A stretch of DNA of 64,000 nucleotides. Source: JAEKNW01 sp963678375. GTDB taxonomy: Bacteria; Cloacimonadota; Cloacimonadia; Cloacimonadales; JAFGVF01. Of the stretch, positions 52,957-61,303 are shown in pieces. The notes beneath the pieces are model-generated. The model did not search any database, was not told where the DNA came from, and saw only the letters and a program-made list of their open reading frames with translations. Within the stretch, counting starts at the first letter, position 1, and every line of letters starts with the position of its first letter. A program made the position numbers and the translations under genes. The stretch spans positions 1,860,001-1,924,000 of the forward strand of contig OY782831.1 of assembly GCA_963678375.2 (NCBI GenBank), written 5' to 3'.

Positions 52957-53071
52957 TTTAGCTCCTTATTAATTTATAACATAATAATTATTTAAGAACT
53001 AAAAGCAAGTTTTGAAGAATTATTATTCTCTTTATGTACTGGTATTCATAGCTCTGGTGCCCTATTTAGGT

Positions 53072-53105
53072 AAAAAAAAAGAGGCGAAATTACTTTCACC
53101 TCTTA
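53072..53105 (-). terminator. Terminator of the hydrogenase operon
   Basis: On the minus strand GAGGTGAAA pairs with TTTCGCCTC (one mismatch) and is followed by TTTTTTTTTA, 19 bases after the hydA stop. Confidence 0.85.
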
Positions 53106-53123
53106 ATTACTATTTAATACTGT

Positions 53124-54911
53124 TTAGTGTTTGTCATCTAAGCCAGTAGTTTGTTTTTCAACATGACCTTTAAATTTATCTCTACCGAAGTAGTAAGTAT
53201 GAAGTAAGTCATGAGCTTTATGAGAACCTGGTTTTTCTAAGTAATCTTTATAGATTTTAGTGATTTCAGGGTTGTGATGTGAGCATCTGAAGTCCATATT
53301 AGCATCTTCTTTATAAAGAGCTTCACCTCTTCTAGCACGTTGTGAGATACCATTACCGAATGGTTGTCCACCACCACCAACACAGCCACCTGGGCAAGCC
53401 ATGATTTCAACAAAATGATATTCAGTTGAACCAGTTTCGTTAATTTGCTTTTGGATTTTGTCCATAACTTTTCTAGCATTTCCAAGACCGTTAGCAACAG
53501 CAACTTTAACATCACCGAAACCAGGGATTGTAATAACAGCTTCTTTTACACCTTTAAGTCCACGAACAGCTTCAATATTAGGATTTTCTAAATCTTCACC
53601 AGTTACTAAGAAGTAAGCTGAACGGATAGCTGCTTCCATAACACCACCAGTAGCACCAAAGATAGTACCAGCACCTGTGTAGAAACTCATGCCTTCATCA
53701 GGTTTAGCTTCTTGGATGTTTTGGAAATCAATACCGGCTTCGTGAATCATTCTGAGGAACTCACGAGTAGTAAGAACGATATCAGTATCAGGAACACCAT
53801 CACGTGATAATTCAGGTCTTTGAGCTTCAAACTTTTTAGCAGTACAAGGCATAATAGCAACAGATACTACATCTTTTGGATCTAAACCATGAACTTCAGG
53901 ATAGTAAGTTTTTGATAAAGCACCAAACATTGACATTGGTGATTTAGCTGTTGATACATAAGGTGTTAAGTCTGGATAGTAGGTCTCAACAAATTTAACC
54001 CAACCAGGAGAACAAGAAGTAATAACTGGTTTTCCAGTATGTTTTTTAAGATTTTCAACACACTCTGTACCTTCTTCCATAATGGTAAGGTCAGCTGTGA
54101 AGTTTGTATCCATAACTGAATCAAAACCAAGAGCTCTTAAGGCTGCGTACATTTTACCAGGAGTAACTGTACCCATATCCATTCCAAACTCATCACCTAA
54201 AGATGCACGAATTGAAGGAGCTTCTTGGACAACTACATGTTTTGTTGGATCTAAAAGAGCATCCCATACTTTATCGGTATCATCTTTTTCTCTTAAAGCA
54301 CCGGTTGGACAATAAACAGTACATTGACCGCAATTGACACAAGCACTATTACCAATACCCCAGCTCATAGCTGTGTCAACGTGGGCTTCAAAACCACGAT
54401 CAGCAAAAGTAAGTGCGTTAACAGTTTGGATTTCATTACATACGGTAATACAACGACCACAATTTATACATTTATTTGTATCTCTAACAATAGAAGGACT
54501 TGAATAGTCGATAGGTTTCATTTCTAATAAGTTAGGAACTTTTTCCATATCAATATCCATTGTATAAGCTAATTGTTGAAGTTCACACTTACCATTAGCA
54601 ACACAAGTAGGACATTTAACATCGTGATTTGCAAGAACAAGTTCTAAAATAGTCTTTCTTAATTCTCTTAATTCTTTGCTATTAGTAGTAACTTTCATTC
54701 CTTCAGTTACAGGAGTAGCACAAGCTCTTTTTGGAACGCCGTAGCCTTCTACATCACATACACAAATACCACATGCTGCTGTAGGAGCTAAGTCAGGATG
54801 CCAGCATAAAGAAGGAACTTTAAAACCGGCTTTTAAGGCTGCCTGAATAATTGTTGTACCTTCTGGAACTTCTACAGGGATATTATTGATTGATAAATTA
54901 ATCATTTTCAT
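53124..54911 (-). CDS. hydA: NAD-linked [FeFe] hydrogenase catalytic subunit
   Basis: 595 residues. Order of modules: N-terminal [2Fe-2S] domain (SLCWHPDLAPTAACGICVCD), the His-Cys3 [4Fe-4S] site (NHDVKCPTCVANGKCELQ), two [4Fe-4S] motifs (CINCGRCITVC and CVNCGQCTVYCPTG), and the H-cluster domain with TSCSPGWVKF, MPCTAKKFEAQRPE and EIMACPGGCVGGGGQP. TSCSPGW is the form found in the multimeric, NAD-linked group (A3). It produces or consumes hydrogen. It has no C-terminal [2Fe-2S] extension such as that of Thermotoga HydA. It is the last gene of the operon, 20 bases after hydB. Confidence 0.96.
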   Translation of the reverse strand: MKMINLSINNIPVEVPEGTTIIQAALKAGFKVPSLCWHPDLAPTAACGICVCDVEGYGVPKRACATPVTEGMKVTTNSKELRELRKTILELVLANHDVKCPTCVANGKCELQQLAYTMDIDMEKVPNLLEMKPIDYSSPSIVRDTNKCINCGRCITVCNEIQTVNALTFADRGFEAHVDTAMSWGIGNSACVNCGQCTVYCPTGALREKDDTDKVWDALLDPTKHVVVQEAPSIRASLGDEFGMDMGTVTPGKMYAALRALGFDSVMDTNFTADLTIMEEGTECVENLKKHTGKPVITSCSPGWVKFVETYYPDLTPYVSTAKSPMSMFGALSKTYYPEVHGLDPKDVVSVAIMPCTAKKFEAQRPELSRDGVPDTDIVLTTREFLRMIHEAGIDFQNIQEAKPDEGMSFYTGAGTIFGATGGVMEAAIRSAYFLVTGEDLENPNIEAVRGLKGVKEAVITIPGFGDVKVAVANGLGNARKVMDKIQKQINETGSTEYHFVEIMACPGGCVGGGGQPFGNGISQRARRGEALYKEDANMDFRCSHHNPEITKIYKDYLEKPGSHKAHDLLHTYYFGRDKFKGHVEKQTTGLDDKH

Positions 54912-54931
54912 CTTTACATCTCCAGATCTAT

Positions 54932-56491
54932 TTATTTAATTCTTTTTAAAAAATCATTTCTAAAGTTCAAAATTGAACTCTTAATTGGCATATTAGGTGA
55001 CTGTCCTAGAGCACAGAAAGAAGATTTTAACATAGCTTCAGAAAGCATAATCATACTTTCTAAATCTTCTTCACTACCTTTACCATCTCTTATTTTACAA
55101 ATAATATTATACAACTGCTGGGTACCTAAACGGCAAGGGAAACACTTTCCGCAGGACTCATGACGGAAGAAACGGAGAATTGACCACAGCATTTCTACCA
55201 TATCAACCTCTTCACTCATTACCATAATTGCACCTGAACCTAAAACAGCAGTGTACTCTTTCAAACTTTCATAATCCATTTTTACGTCAAGAAGTTTATC
55301 AGATAAAATTACACCAGCAGCTCCACCAACAAGTGCAGCTTTGAATTTTTTACCCTTGAGCATACCACCACCATACTTATTGATGATATCTCTCAAGGTA
55401 ATTCCCATTGGAACTTCAGTAAGTCCTGGCATAGCTACATCACCCATCAAAGTATATACTTTTGTACCAGTAGCTCCATTAACGCCAAGGCTCTTATACC
55501 AATTTGCACCCTTATTAATAATAGTTGGTACATTAGCAATAGTTTCCACATTGTTAACTACTGTTGGAGTTTGCCAAAGACCTTTAACACCTGGGAATGG
55601 TGGTTTGAAACGAGGGTTACCTCTGTTTCCTTCTAATGATTCAATAAGAGCAGTTTCTTCACCGCAAACATAGGCACCTGCTCCAACTTTGATATCAAAA
55701 TCTAAGTTGTAACCAGAATCAAAGATATTTTCACCTAAGATACCATAAGAACGGCATTGGTTGATTGCGTGTTTTAATCTTTCAATACAAAGTTTATATT
55801 CACCTCTTATGTATATAAAACCTTTGTTAGCACCGAATGCCCGGCAAGCAATCATCATACCTTCAAGAAGTTTATGAGGGTCACCTTCCATGATCAATCT
55901 ATCTTTAAAAGTACCTGGTTCACCTTCGTCAGCATTAATAACTAAGTGCTTGTTAGGTGAATCAATAGGTGCAGTAAAACTCCACTTTAAACCTGTTGGG
56001 AAACCAGCACCGCCACGTCCTCTTAAACCTGACTCTTTAACTTCTGCAATGATTTCTTCAGGTTTCATTTCTAATAAAGCTTTTTCCCAAGCTGTATATC
56101 CACCTGCACCAATATATTCTTCAATATCTTCAGGATCGATAATACCAGAGTTTTCTAAAACATTTCTTTCTTTATAATTAAAGTCATAAGCTTCAACTCT
56201 ATCTGTTGATGCTAAAAGTCTTTTTACTGGTCTTCCTTTTAAGAAGTGTTCTTCAACTAATTCAGGAATATCTTCAACAGTAACATTTTCGTAAAGAGTG
56301 TTTTCTGGATACACTTTGAGGCAGACACCTTTAGCAAAAAAGCCAAGTGGACCAGTCTCTAAAACATCAATCTCATCTTGTAAATTTCTTTTTGCAAGTT
56401 CGGATTTTAAAGCAAGTTCAATTTTTTTAGCACCTGCTTCAATAGAAGTCTCATTAATACCTAATAGTATATGGCTACGATAAAATTTCAT
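54932..56491 (-). CDS. hydB: NAD-linked hydrogenase flavin subunit (NuoF-like), lacking the usual C-terminal ferredoxin module
   Basis: 519 residues. The thioredoxin-like N-terminal domain (CLKVYPENTLYENVTVEDI) has lost most cluster cysteines. The NuoF core is complete: FMN/NAD loops GLRGRGGAGFPTGLKW and GAGAYVCGEETALIESLEG, and the iron-sulfur motif ESCGKCFPCRLG with a final cysteine in SSFCALGQ. The protein stops about 25 residues later (NFRNDFLKRIK). Typical HydB proteins of bifurcating hydrogenases continue with two [4Fe-4S] motifs; nothing in the 20-base gap before hydA looks like a lost tail. Confidence 0.95.
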   Translation of the reverse strand: MKFYRSHILLGINETSIEAGAKKIELALKSELAKRNLQDEIDVLETGPLGFFAKGVCLKVYPENTLYENVTVEDIPELVEEHFLKGRPVKRLLASTDRVEAYDFNYKERNVLENSGIIDPEDIEEYIGAGGYTAWEKALLEMKPEEIIAEVKESGLRGRGGAGFPTGLKWSFTAPIDSPNKHLVINADEGEPGTFKDRLIMEGDPHKLLEGMMIACRAFGANKGFIYIRGEYKLCIERLKHAINQCRSYGILGENIFDSGYNLDFDIKVGAGAYVCGEETALIESLEGNRGNPRFKPPFPGVKGLWQTPTVVNNVETIANVPTIINKGANWYKSLGVNGATGTKVYTLMGDVAMPGLTEVPMGITLRDIINKYGGGMLKGKKFKAALVGGAAGVILSDKLLDVKMDYESLKEYTAVLGSGAIMVMSEEVDMVEMLWSILRFFRHESCGKCFPCRLGTQQLYNIICKIRDGKGSEEDLESMIMLSEAMLKSSFCALGQSPNMPIKSSILNFRNDFLKRIK

Positions 56492-56946
56492 TACTTGTCT
56501 CCTTTGATGTCTTTAATAATTCTGACAACTTTTTCTTCAGTAAGGTCACCATAAATATCGTTGTTGATCATCATAACAGGAGCATTACCGCATACTCCGA
56601 GACAGGCACATAATTCTAAGGTAAACATACCGTCTTCAGTAGTCTCATTTTGTTTAATATTTAATATTTCTTTTAATTTTCTATAAATGTTATCACACCC
56701 TTTTAGATAACAAGGTGGTGATTCACAAAGTCTAATAATGTTACGTCCACGTGGTTTCATAGAGAACATACCGTAGAAAGTAATAACTCCATAAATGTGG
56801 TTGATTGGTACATTTAGATATTTTGATACAGCAAGAACAGCATCTTCAGAAATATACTGCTGAGGGTGATTGTCTTGGATATCATGTAGAATATAAATTA
56901 AATTATCTTTAGTTGGTTCGTATTTTTTAAATATTTCCTGATACAT
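56491..56946 (-). CDS. hydC: NuoE-like [2Fe-2S] subunit of the hydrogenase
   Basis: 151 residues. The thioredoxin-like [2Fe-2S] fold shows CESPPCYLKGC and LCACLGVCGNAPVMMIN with the four cluster cysteines in the C-x4-C / C-x3-C arrangement. It passes electrons between HydA and HydB. Its stop overlaps the start of hydB by one base (56491), giving tight coupling. Confidence 0.95.
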   Translation of the reverse strand: MYQEIFKKYEPTKDNLIYILHDIQDNHPQQYISEDAVLAVSKYLNVPINHIYGVITFYGMFSMKPRGRNIIRLCESPPCYLKGCDNIYRKLKEILNIKQNETTEDGMFTLELCACLGVCGNAPVMMINNDIYGDLTEEKVVRIIKDIKGDK

Positions 56947-56965
56947 AAAAAATTCCTTATGGGGG

Positions 56966-57328
56966 TTAGTCAGTTGAAATTATAAAGTCATTAACAGGAT
57001 TTCCATTAACAATATGTTCTGCTACAACTTTTTTTACTTTTTCGGCATTCATATTGCCATAAGTAACACTCTTTGTGCCATCAATAATAACATCAACAAC
57101 AGGTTCCATTGAAGATAGCCCTTTTTCTCCAGTTTGAGTAACTAAAACATCATGAAGTTGTCTGTTTGCTACTTCGTCTAAAAAAGCTTTCATTACTTCA
57201 CGAGCTCCCATTGCGATACCAGAAGTTCCCATACCTACAACAACTTTTACTCTTGTTTCACTGTTTCTTAGTTTCATGTCGTTTTGTGCTTTCTCTCTAA
57301 TTTTTCTTAAATCAGCTAGAGTTTTCAT
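56966..57328 (-). CDS. Cysteine-free HndB/ferredoxin-like protein of the hydrogenase operon
   Basis: 120 residues, the first gene of the operon. It has the thioredoxin-like ferredoxin fold of HndB-type proteins (VVVGMGTSGIAMGAREVMKA, VLVTQTGEKGLSSMEPVVDV), but the positions that hold [2Fe-2S] cysteines in relatives are serine or glutamate, and the whole protein contains no cysteine. It cannot bind a classical cluster, so a structural or regulatory role is more likely. GGAGGTCGTATA precedes the ATG. No clear promoter is found in the 300 bases upstream. Confidence 0.88.
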   Translation of the reverse strand: MKTLADLRKIREKAQNDMKLRNSETRVKVVVGMGTSGIAMGAREVMKAFLDEVANRQLHDVLVTQTGEKGLSSMEPVVDVIIDGTKSVTYGNMNAEKVKKVVAEHIVNGNPVNDFIISTD

Positions 57329-57660
57329 TATACGACCTCCTAATTTATTTATTTGTTAGTAAATTCATCCCAAAATTTATTAAATCCAAAATTATCTAAA
57401 TTCAACAAAACTGTCAAATATTAAATGTAGTCAGAATAAAAAATAATATTTGCTAACTACTTAAAGAGTGATATTATATAGGATAGGAATCAAAAAAATA
57501 TCATGAAATTTAGGGATTTAACAGTCTTTTTTCTCTCAATACAAGATATAATAAGTAGTTGAAAAGTGCTGTTTTCTCTGAAAGAAAAAAAATATTCCTA
57601 CATTTATTGACAGGTATATCAGTTTTTTTTAATAGGAACTATTATAAATAGGTGATTTTT
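57329..57660. other. Intergenic region between divergent hyd operon and acyl-CoA ligase gene
   Basis: About 330 AT-rich bases. TTGACA occurs at 57607-57612 and TATTATAAAT about 27 bases later, but the distance is too long for one ordinary promoter. Nothing else stands out. Confidence 0.45.
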
Positions 57661-59349
57661 ATGAAAACAATGAAAAAGACAATAATAGAAAATATTAACG
57701 ATGCAATTGAGAGATATCCTAACAAGGTAGCTTTAACCTGGTTAGGGGATAAGGGTATAACTTATAAAGAACTTGGTAATAAATATAGAAAAGTAGCTCA
57801 ACTCCTAAAAGAACAGGGTATTAGGTATGGTGATAAAGTCGCTATCTTAAGTGAGAATTCTCCGAACTGGGGAGTTGCTTACCTGGCAATAGTTTCACTA
57901 GGAGCTGTAGTTGTGCCAATATTGACAGAGTTTCATGAGAATGAAATACATCATATTCTCAGACATTCAGAAGCAAAAGCTATTTTTGTTTCAAACAAGC
58001 TTTTCCCAAAGTTCGAGACTTTGTTTGGAGCTGGTAAAGATATTATAGCTATTGATATTGAAGGATATAGTATAAAGAACCCAACTTCTGCTCTCAACAA
58101 GCTGAAAACTATGCTCTTAGATAGGCGTGACTCAATGCTGGATAAAACTGGTATTATTGGAGAAATAGCTGGATTTAAACATAAACAAGTTGATGAAAAT
58201 GATATTGCTGTTATAATTTATACCTCAGGAACGACAGGCCAATCTAAAGGGGTTATGTTAACTCATAAAAACCTAATCACTAATATATTAGCCTGTTTTG
58301 ATGTGCAACCAATGGATCAAAATGACCGATTAATATCTATTCTTCCACTTCCTCATACTTATGAATGCACTTTAGGCTTTCTATTCCCTTTGATGCATAA
58401 TAGCAAGATTACCTATCTAAAAAGACCACCTACGGCAAGTGTTCTTCTTCCAGCCTTAGCTAAAGTAAAGCCTACTATAATGTTAACCGTTCCTCTGATT
58501 ATGGAGAAAATCTTCAAAAATAAGATTCATCCTGCTTTAACATCCAAACCAATTTCAAGATTTCTCTACTCAATTCCTATGATAAGAAAACTACTACATA
58601 ATCTTGCAGGTAAAAAACTCTATAAATCCTTTGGTGGTCAGCTGAAATTCTACGGTATTGGTGGTGCAAAAATTGCCTCTGATGTTGAAAAATTTCTACA
58701 AGACTGTAATTTTCCTTATTCCATAGGTTATGGTTTAACAGAGACTTCGCCACTTGTAGCTGGAGCTCCACCTGCTAAAACACGCTATCGTTCTACTGGA
58801 CCAGTTGTTTTTAATTTAGCTTATAAGCTGATTAACAAGAATCCTGAAACTGGAGAAGGGGAGATTGTTGTTAAAGGCGATAGTGTAATGAAAGGTTACT
58901 TTAAGGCTGAAGAAACTACCAAATCTGTCTTTACCGAAGATGGATACTTTAAAACAGGAGACTTAGGGCTAATCAAAAGAGGCTATCTTTATATAAAGGG
59001 AAGATTGAAGAATGTAATTGTGGGTCCTAGCGGAGAAAATATCTATCCAGAAGAAATTGAATCGATCATTAATGAAAATGAATTCGTTATTGAATCTCTT
59101 GTACTTGAACAAGACCAAAAACTCCTTGCCAGAATACATTTGAATTATGACTATATAGATCAGATTTACGGTTCTCATGCAAATTCTGAAACTAAAATAA
59201 AAAGAGAAATCACTAAAATTCTTGAGAATATCAGGACTGATGTTAACTCAAAAGTCTCAAACTTCTCAAAAATTACCAAAGTCGTTGAGCAAGCTGAACC
59301 TTTTGAAAAGACCCCTACTATGAAAATTAAAAGGTATCTGTATAAGTAA
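57661..59349 (+). CDS. AMP-forming acyl-CoA ligase (long-chain type)
   Basis: About 562 residues from the ATG at 57661, which has AGGTGA five bases upstream; an in-frame GTG at 57652 lies inside that site and is less likely. The adenylation motifs are IIYTSGTTGQSKGVMLTHKN (AMP/phosphate), YGLTETSPLV, and GYFKTGDLGLI with KGRLKNVIVGPSGENIYPEE at the hinge and KTPTMKIKRY with the final lysine. The set and length fit FadD/FAA-like long-chain acyl-CoA synthetases common in anaerobes. It probably activates fatty acids at the membrane. Confidence 0.93.
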   Translation: MKTMKKTIIENINDAIERYPNKVALTWLGDKGITYKELGNKYRKVAQLLKEQGIRYGDKVAILSENSPNWGVAYLAIVSLGAVVVPILTEFHENEIHHILRHSEAKAIFVSNKLFPKFETLFGAGKDIIAIDIEGYSIKNPTSALNKLKTMLLDRRDSMLDKTGIIGEIAGFKHKQVDENDIAVIIYTSGTTGQSKGVMLTHKNLITNILACFDVQPMDQNDRLISILPLPHTYECTLGFLFPLMHNSKITYLKRPPTASVLLPALAKVKPTIMLTVPLIMEKIFKNKIHPALTSKPISRFLYSIPMIRKLLHNLAGKKLYKSFGGQLKFYGIGGAKIASDVEKFLQDCNFPYSIGYGLTETSPLVAGAPPAKTRYRSTGPVVFNLAYKLINKNPETGEGEIVVKGDSVMKGYFKAEETTKSVFTEDGYFKTGDLGLIKRGYLYIKGRLKNVIVGPSGENIYPEEIESIINENEFVIESLVLEQDQKLLARIHLNYDYIDQIYGSHANSETKIKREITKILENIRTDVNSKVSNFSKITKVVEQAEPFEKTPTMKIKRYLYK

Positions 59350-59369
59350 ATGCCTAAAGCCTTATCACA

Positions 59370-59515
59370 GAGACGGGGAGACGGGAAGATTTTTCTAGCC
59401 TGTGGCTCAAAGACGTGGTGACGGGGTGATAGGGTGACGGGGAGAGTAAACAATCCCCTTTCAGCTCGTAAGAGCGGTATGAGAGGGGTGCCGTAAGGCG
59501 GGGAGAGTAAACGGT
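59370..59515. repeat. GC-rich intergenic block with short direct repeats
   Basis: This block is strikingly richer in G than the rest of the window. It contains GACGGGGAGACGGGAAG, GACGTGGTGACGGGGTGA and GGGTGACGGGG units, and the 13-mer GGGGAGAGTAAAC occurs twice (59439-59451 and 59500-59512). CTCGTAAGAGC and GAGGGGTGCCGTAAGG lie between. No gene is supported. It could be a degenerate tandem repeat or a small foreign insert. Confidence 0.65.
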
Positions 59516-59595
59516 CATATCAGTTGTGCCATTCCAAAAAAGTGGACTAGTAAATTAAATGAACTAGGAACACAAAATGGAAAGAAAAAAGAATA

Positions 59596-61152
59596 CTATT
59601 TCATTAATAACATTTTTTTTGTTTGAATATCAGCATCAGTTTTTATTTTAGAGAAATATATACCTGATGCTACACTCTTTCCTCTTTCATCTTTACCATT
59701 CCAGACCATACTGTGTGTCCCAGCACTAGTTTCTTCATCTAATAGCGTTTTCACCAACTGTCCTTTGATATTGTATATCGACAAGTTCACTTTACCTGGT
59801 TTAGGGATATTGAAAGAAATTGTTGTTTCAGGGTTAAAGGGATTGGGATATATCTTTGAAGTAACTTTAGGCAAACTATCAATATCTTCATCAGTATTAG
59901 CTACAGATATCATTAATTCACTATAGATGAATTCACTACCATCACTAGAAAAATATCCAAATCTATCAAAGCAATTAAAGGTTCTCGATGAAGAAGAAAA
60001 GTTATCTCCTATATTTTCACTATATAAAAGGTCAAGTTGGTCATTATACACTCTTAGAGTAGTATCGTAGTCATTATTAATTACAATATAGTCTTTTGAT
60101 GTAAAAATTCCATCTGGTATATAGGGAAGCTGAACTTCATTAAATTCATATTCATTACCTGATTTTATATTATTTGTGAGAAACCACCCCTCATACCTCG
60201 CAAGAAAAGTTATGTAGCTGTTATCAGAAGCTTTCACAAGATTCCCTGTATCATATTCTTTTAAATTAGTGATAATTAGTTCATTATTACTAATAGATAA
60301 ATCAGCAACTGCCCTCCCATTATTTCTTTTGAGTAAATAGGGTGGGATATCATAAATTAATTTATCATTGATACAAAAAATTCCACTTCTATCACTAAAG
60401 TATAAAATATTCCCTAAGTTTTGGCCTACTTGTGAATCAATTATCTCATTAACTTGTTCAAAATTACTATTAAAGACTCTATATGAGAATGGGTCGTCAT
60501 TTTGGTATGTATAAAAATCTGATGTTTGAATATACATATTTTCCACGAAAAGAACATCGTTATAATACATTGTATTCATCCAATATTGAAGTTCATAGGT
60601 ATCAAAGTTAAGAATAAAGTTTTCATATACCTCATTCGTTTCATCTATTGAACTACCTAGTAATATCTTGTCATCAGATAAAAGTTGTCTGAATACATAA
60701 TTTTCATTTATATCCTTAGTATTAATCAATTGTTCACTATCACCTAAATCATTTAACAACAATATATAATCAATCGTTGCTGTTTCATCACCATCCCATT
60801 CCTGCAGATTCTTATCAGTTATATGAAAGGCTTCTCTATTAGTTAGAAAACGATAATAGACAAATATATCATCTATAGATTCCACGACACTATTTAATTC
60901 AATATCAATTATTGATTCTTGAGAAGAAAAATCATAATCACTATCTAAAATAAATTTGCTTATTGTTAAGGTTTGACCAGCTAATTCCCAATCATAGAAT
61001 CTAACAAAATCATCTTCAAACTTATCATAGACAATTTCTTTATAACTGAATGGCACGAACAAGGTATCGACCTCGCTAAAAGAAAACTGGATTTCATTTC
61101 CAGATAAGACCATACTAACACAAGCTAACACAAATACTATTAGCCTTTTCAT
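59596..61152 (-). CDS. Secreted surface protein with sorting tail, unknown function
   Basis: About 518 residues from the ATG at 61152 (MKRLIVFVLACVSMVLSGNE), which has GGAG five bases before the TGGAA spacer; a GTG six bases upstream is in frame but less likely. After the signal peptide comes a beta-rich region with repeated short strand phrases (FVYYRFLTNREAF, YVFRQLLSDDKIL, DYDTTLRVYNDQLDLLYS) that could be a propeller. The end has YPNPFNPETTISFN, KGQLVKTLLDEETSAG, WNGKDERGKSVASGIY and KMLLMK, the same sorting tail as at 7208, 16186 and 61304. Confidence 0.8.
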   Translation of the reverse strand: MKRLIVFVLACVSMVLSGNEIQFSFSEVDTLFVPFSYKEIVYDKFEDDFVRFYDWELAGQTLTISKFILDSDYDFSSQESIIDIELNSVVESIDDIFVYYRFLTNREAFHITDKNLQEWDGDETATIDYILLLNDLGDSEQLINTKDINENYVFRQLLSDDKILLGSSIDETNEVYENFILNFDTYELQYWMNTMYYNDVLFVENMYIQTSDFYTYQNDDPFSYRVFNSNFEQVNEIIDSQVGQNLGNILYFSDRSGIFCINDKLIYDIPPYLLKRNNGRAVADLSISNNELIITNLKEYDTGNLVKASDNSYITFLARYEGWFLTNNIKSGNEYEFNEVQLPYIPDGIFTSKDYIVINNDYDTTLRVYNDQLDLLYSENIGDNFSSSSRTFNCFDRFGYFSSDGSEFIYSELMISVANTDEDIDSLPKVTSKIYPNPFNPETTISFNIPKPGKVNLSIYNIKGQLVKTLLDEETSAGTHSMVWNGKDERGKSVASGIYFSKIKTDADIQTKKMLLMK

Positions 61153-61247
61153 TTCCACTCCTTTTTTTGTTATTGATGTTCTATTACACCATAATATATA
61201 ATATGACTATACAACAAATTTAGATAAGTGAGATTGAAATACTCACA

Positions 61248-61277
61248 AATAACTACAGAGATATCTCTGTAGTTATT
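61248..61277. terminator. 30-base perfect palindrome before the beta-helix gene end
   Basis: AATAACTACAGAGAT and its exact reverse complement, followed by TTATTATATTTTA on the plus strand and TTGTGAG on the minus strand. It lies 26 bases after the stop of the minus-strand beta-helix protein gene. The T content on the minus strand is low, so its strength is uncertain. Confidence 0.65.
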
Positions 61278-61303
61278 ATTATTATATTTTATTATTCTGT
61301 CAA

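Noticed and set aside
53015..53035. AGAATTATTATTCT as a second Per box before the DUF4405-like gene
   Set aside because: It is an imperfect palindrome with the wrong centre, and such sequences are frequent in AT-rich gaps.
53237..53515. 92-residue ORF in another frame within hydA
   Set aside because: It overlaps the essential H-cluster coding region of hydA and has lysine- and leucine-rich shadow composition.
57607..57650. TTGACA with TATTATAAA as promoter of the acyl-CoA ligase
   Set aside because: The two boxes are about 27 bases apart, too far for a normal sigma-70 promoter.
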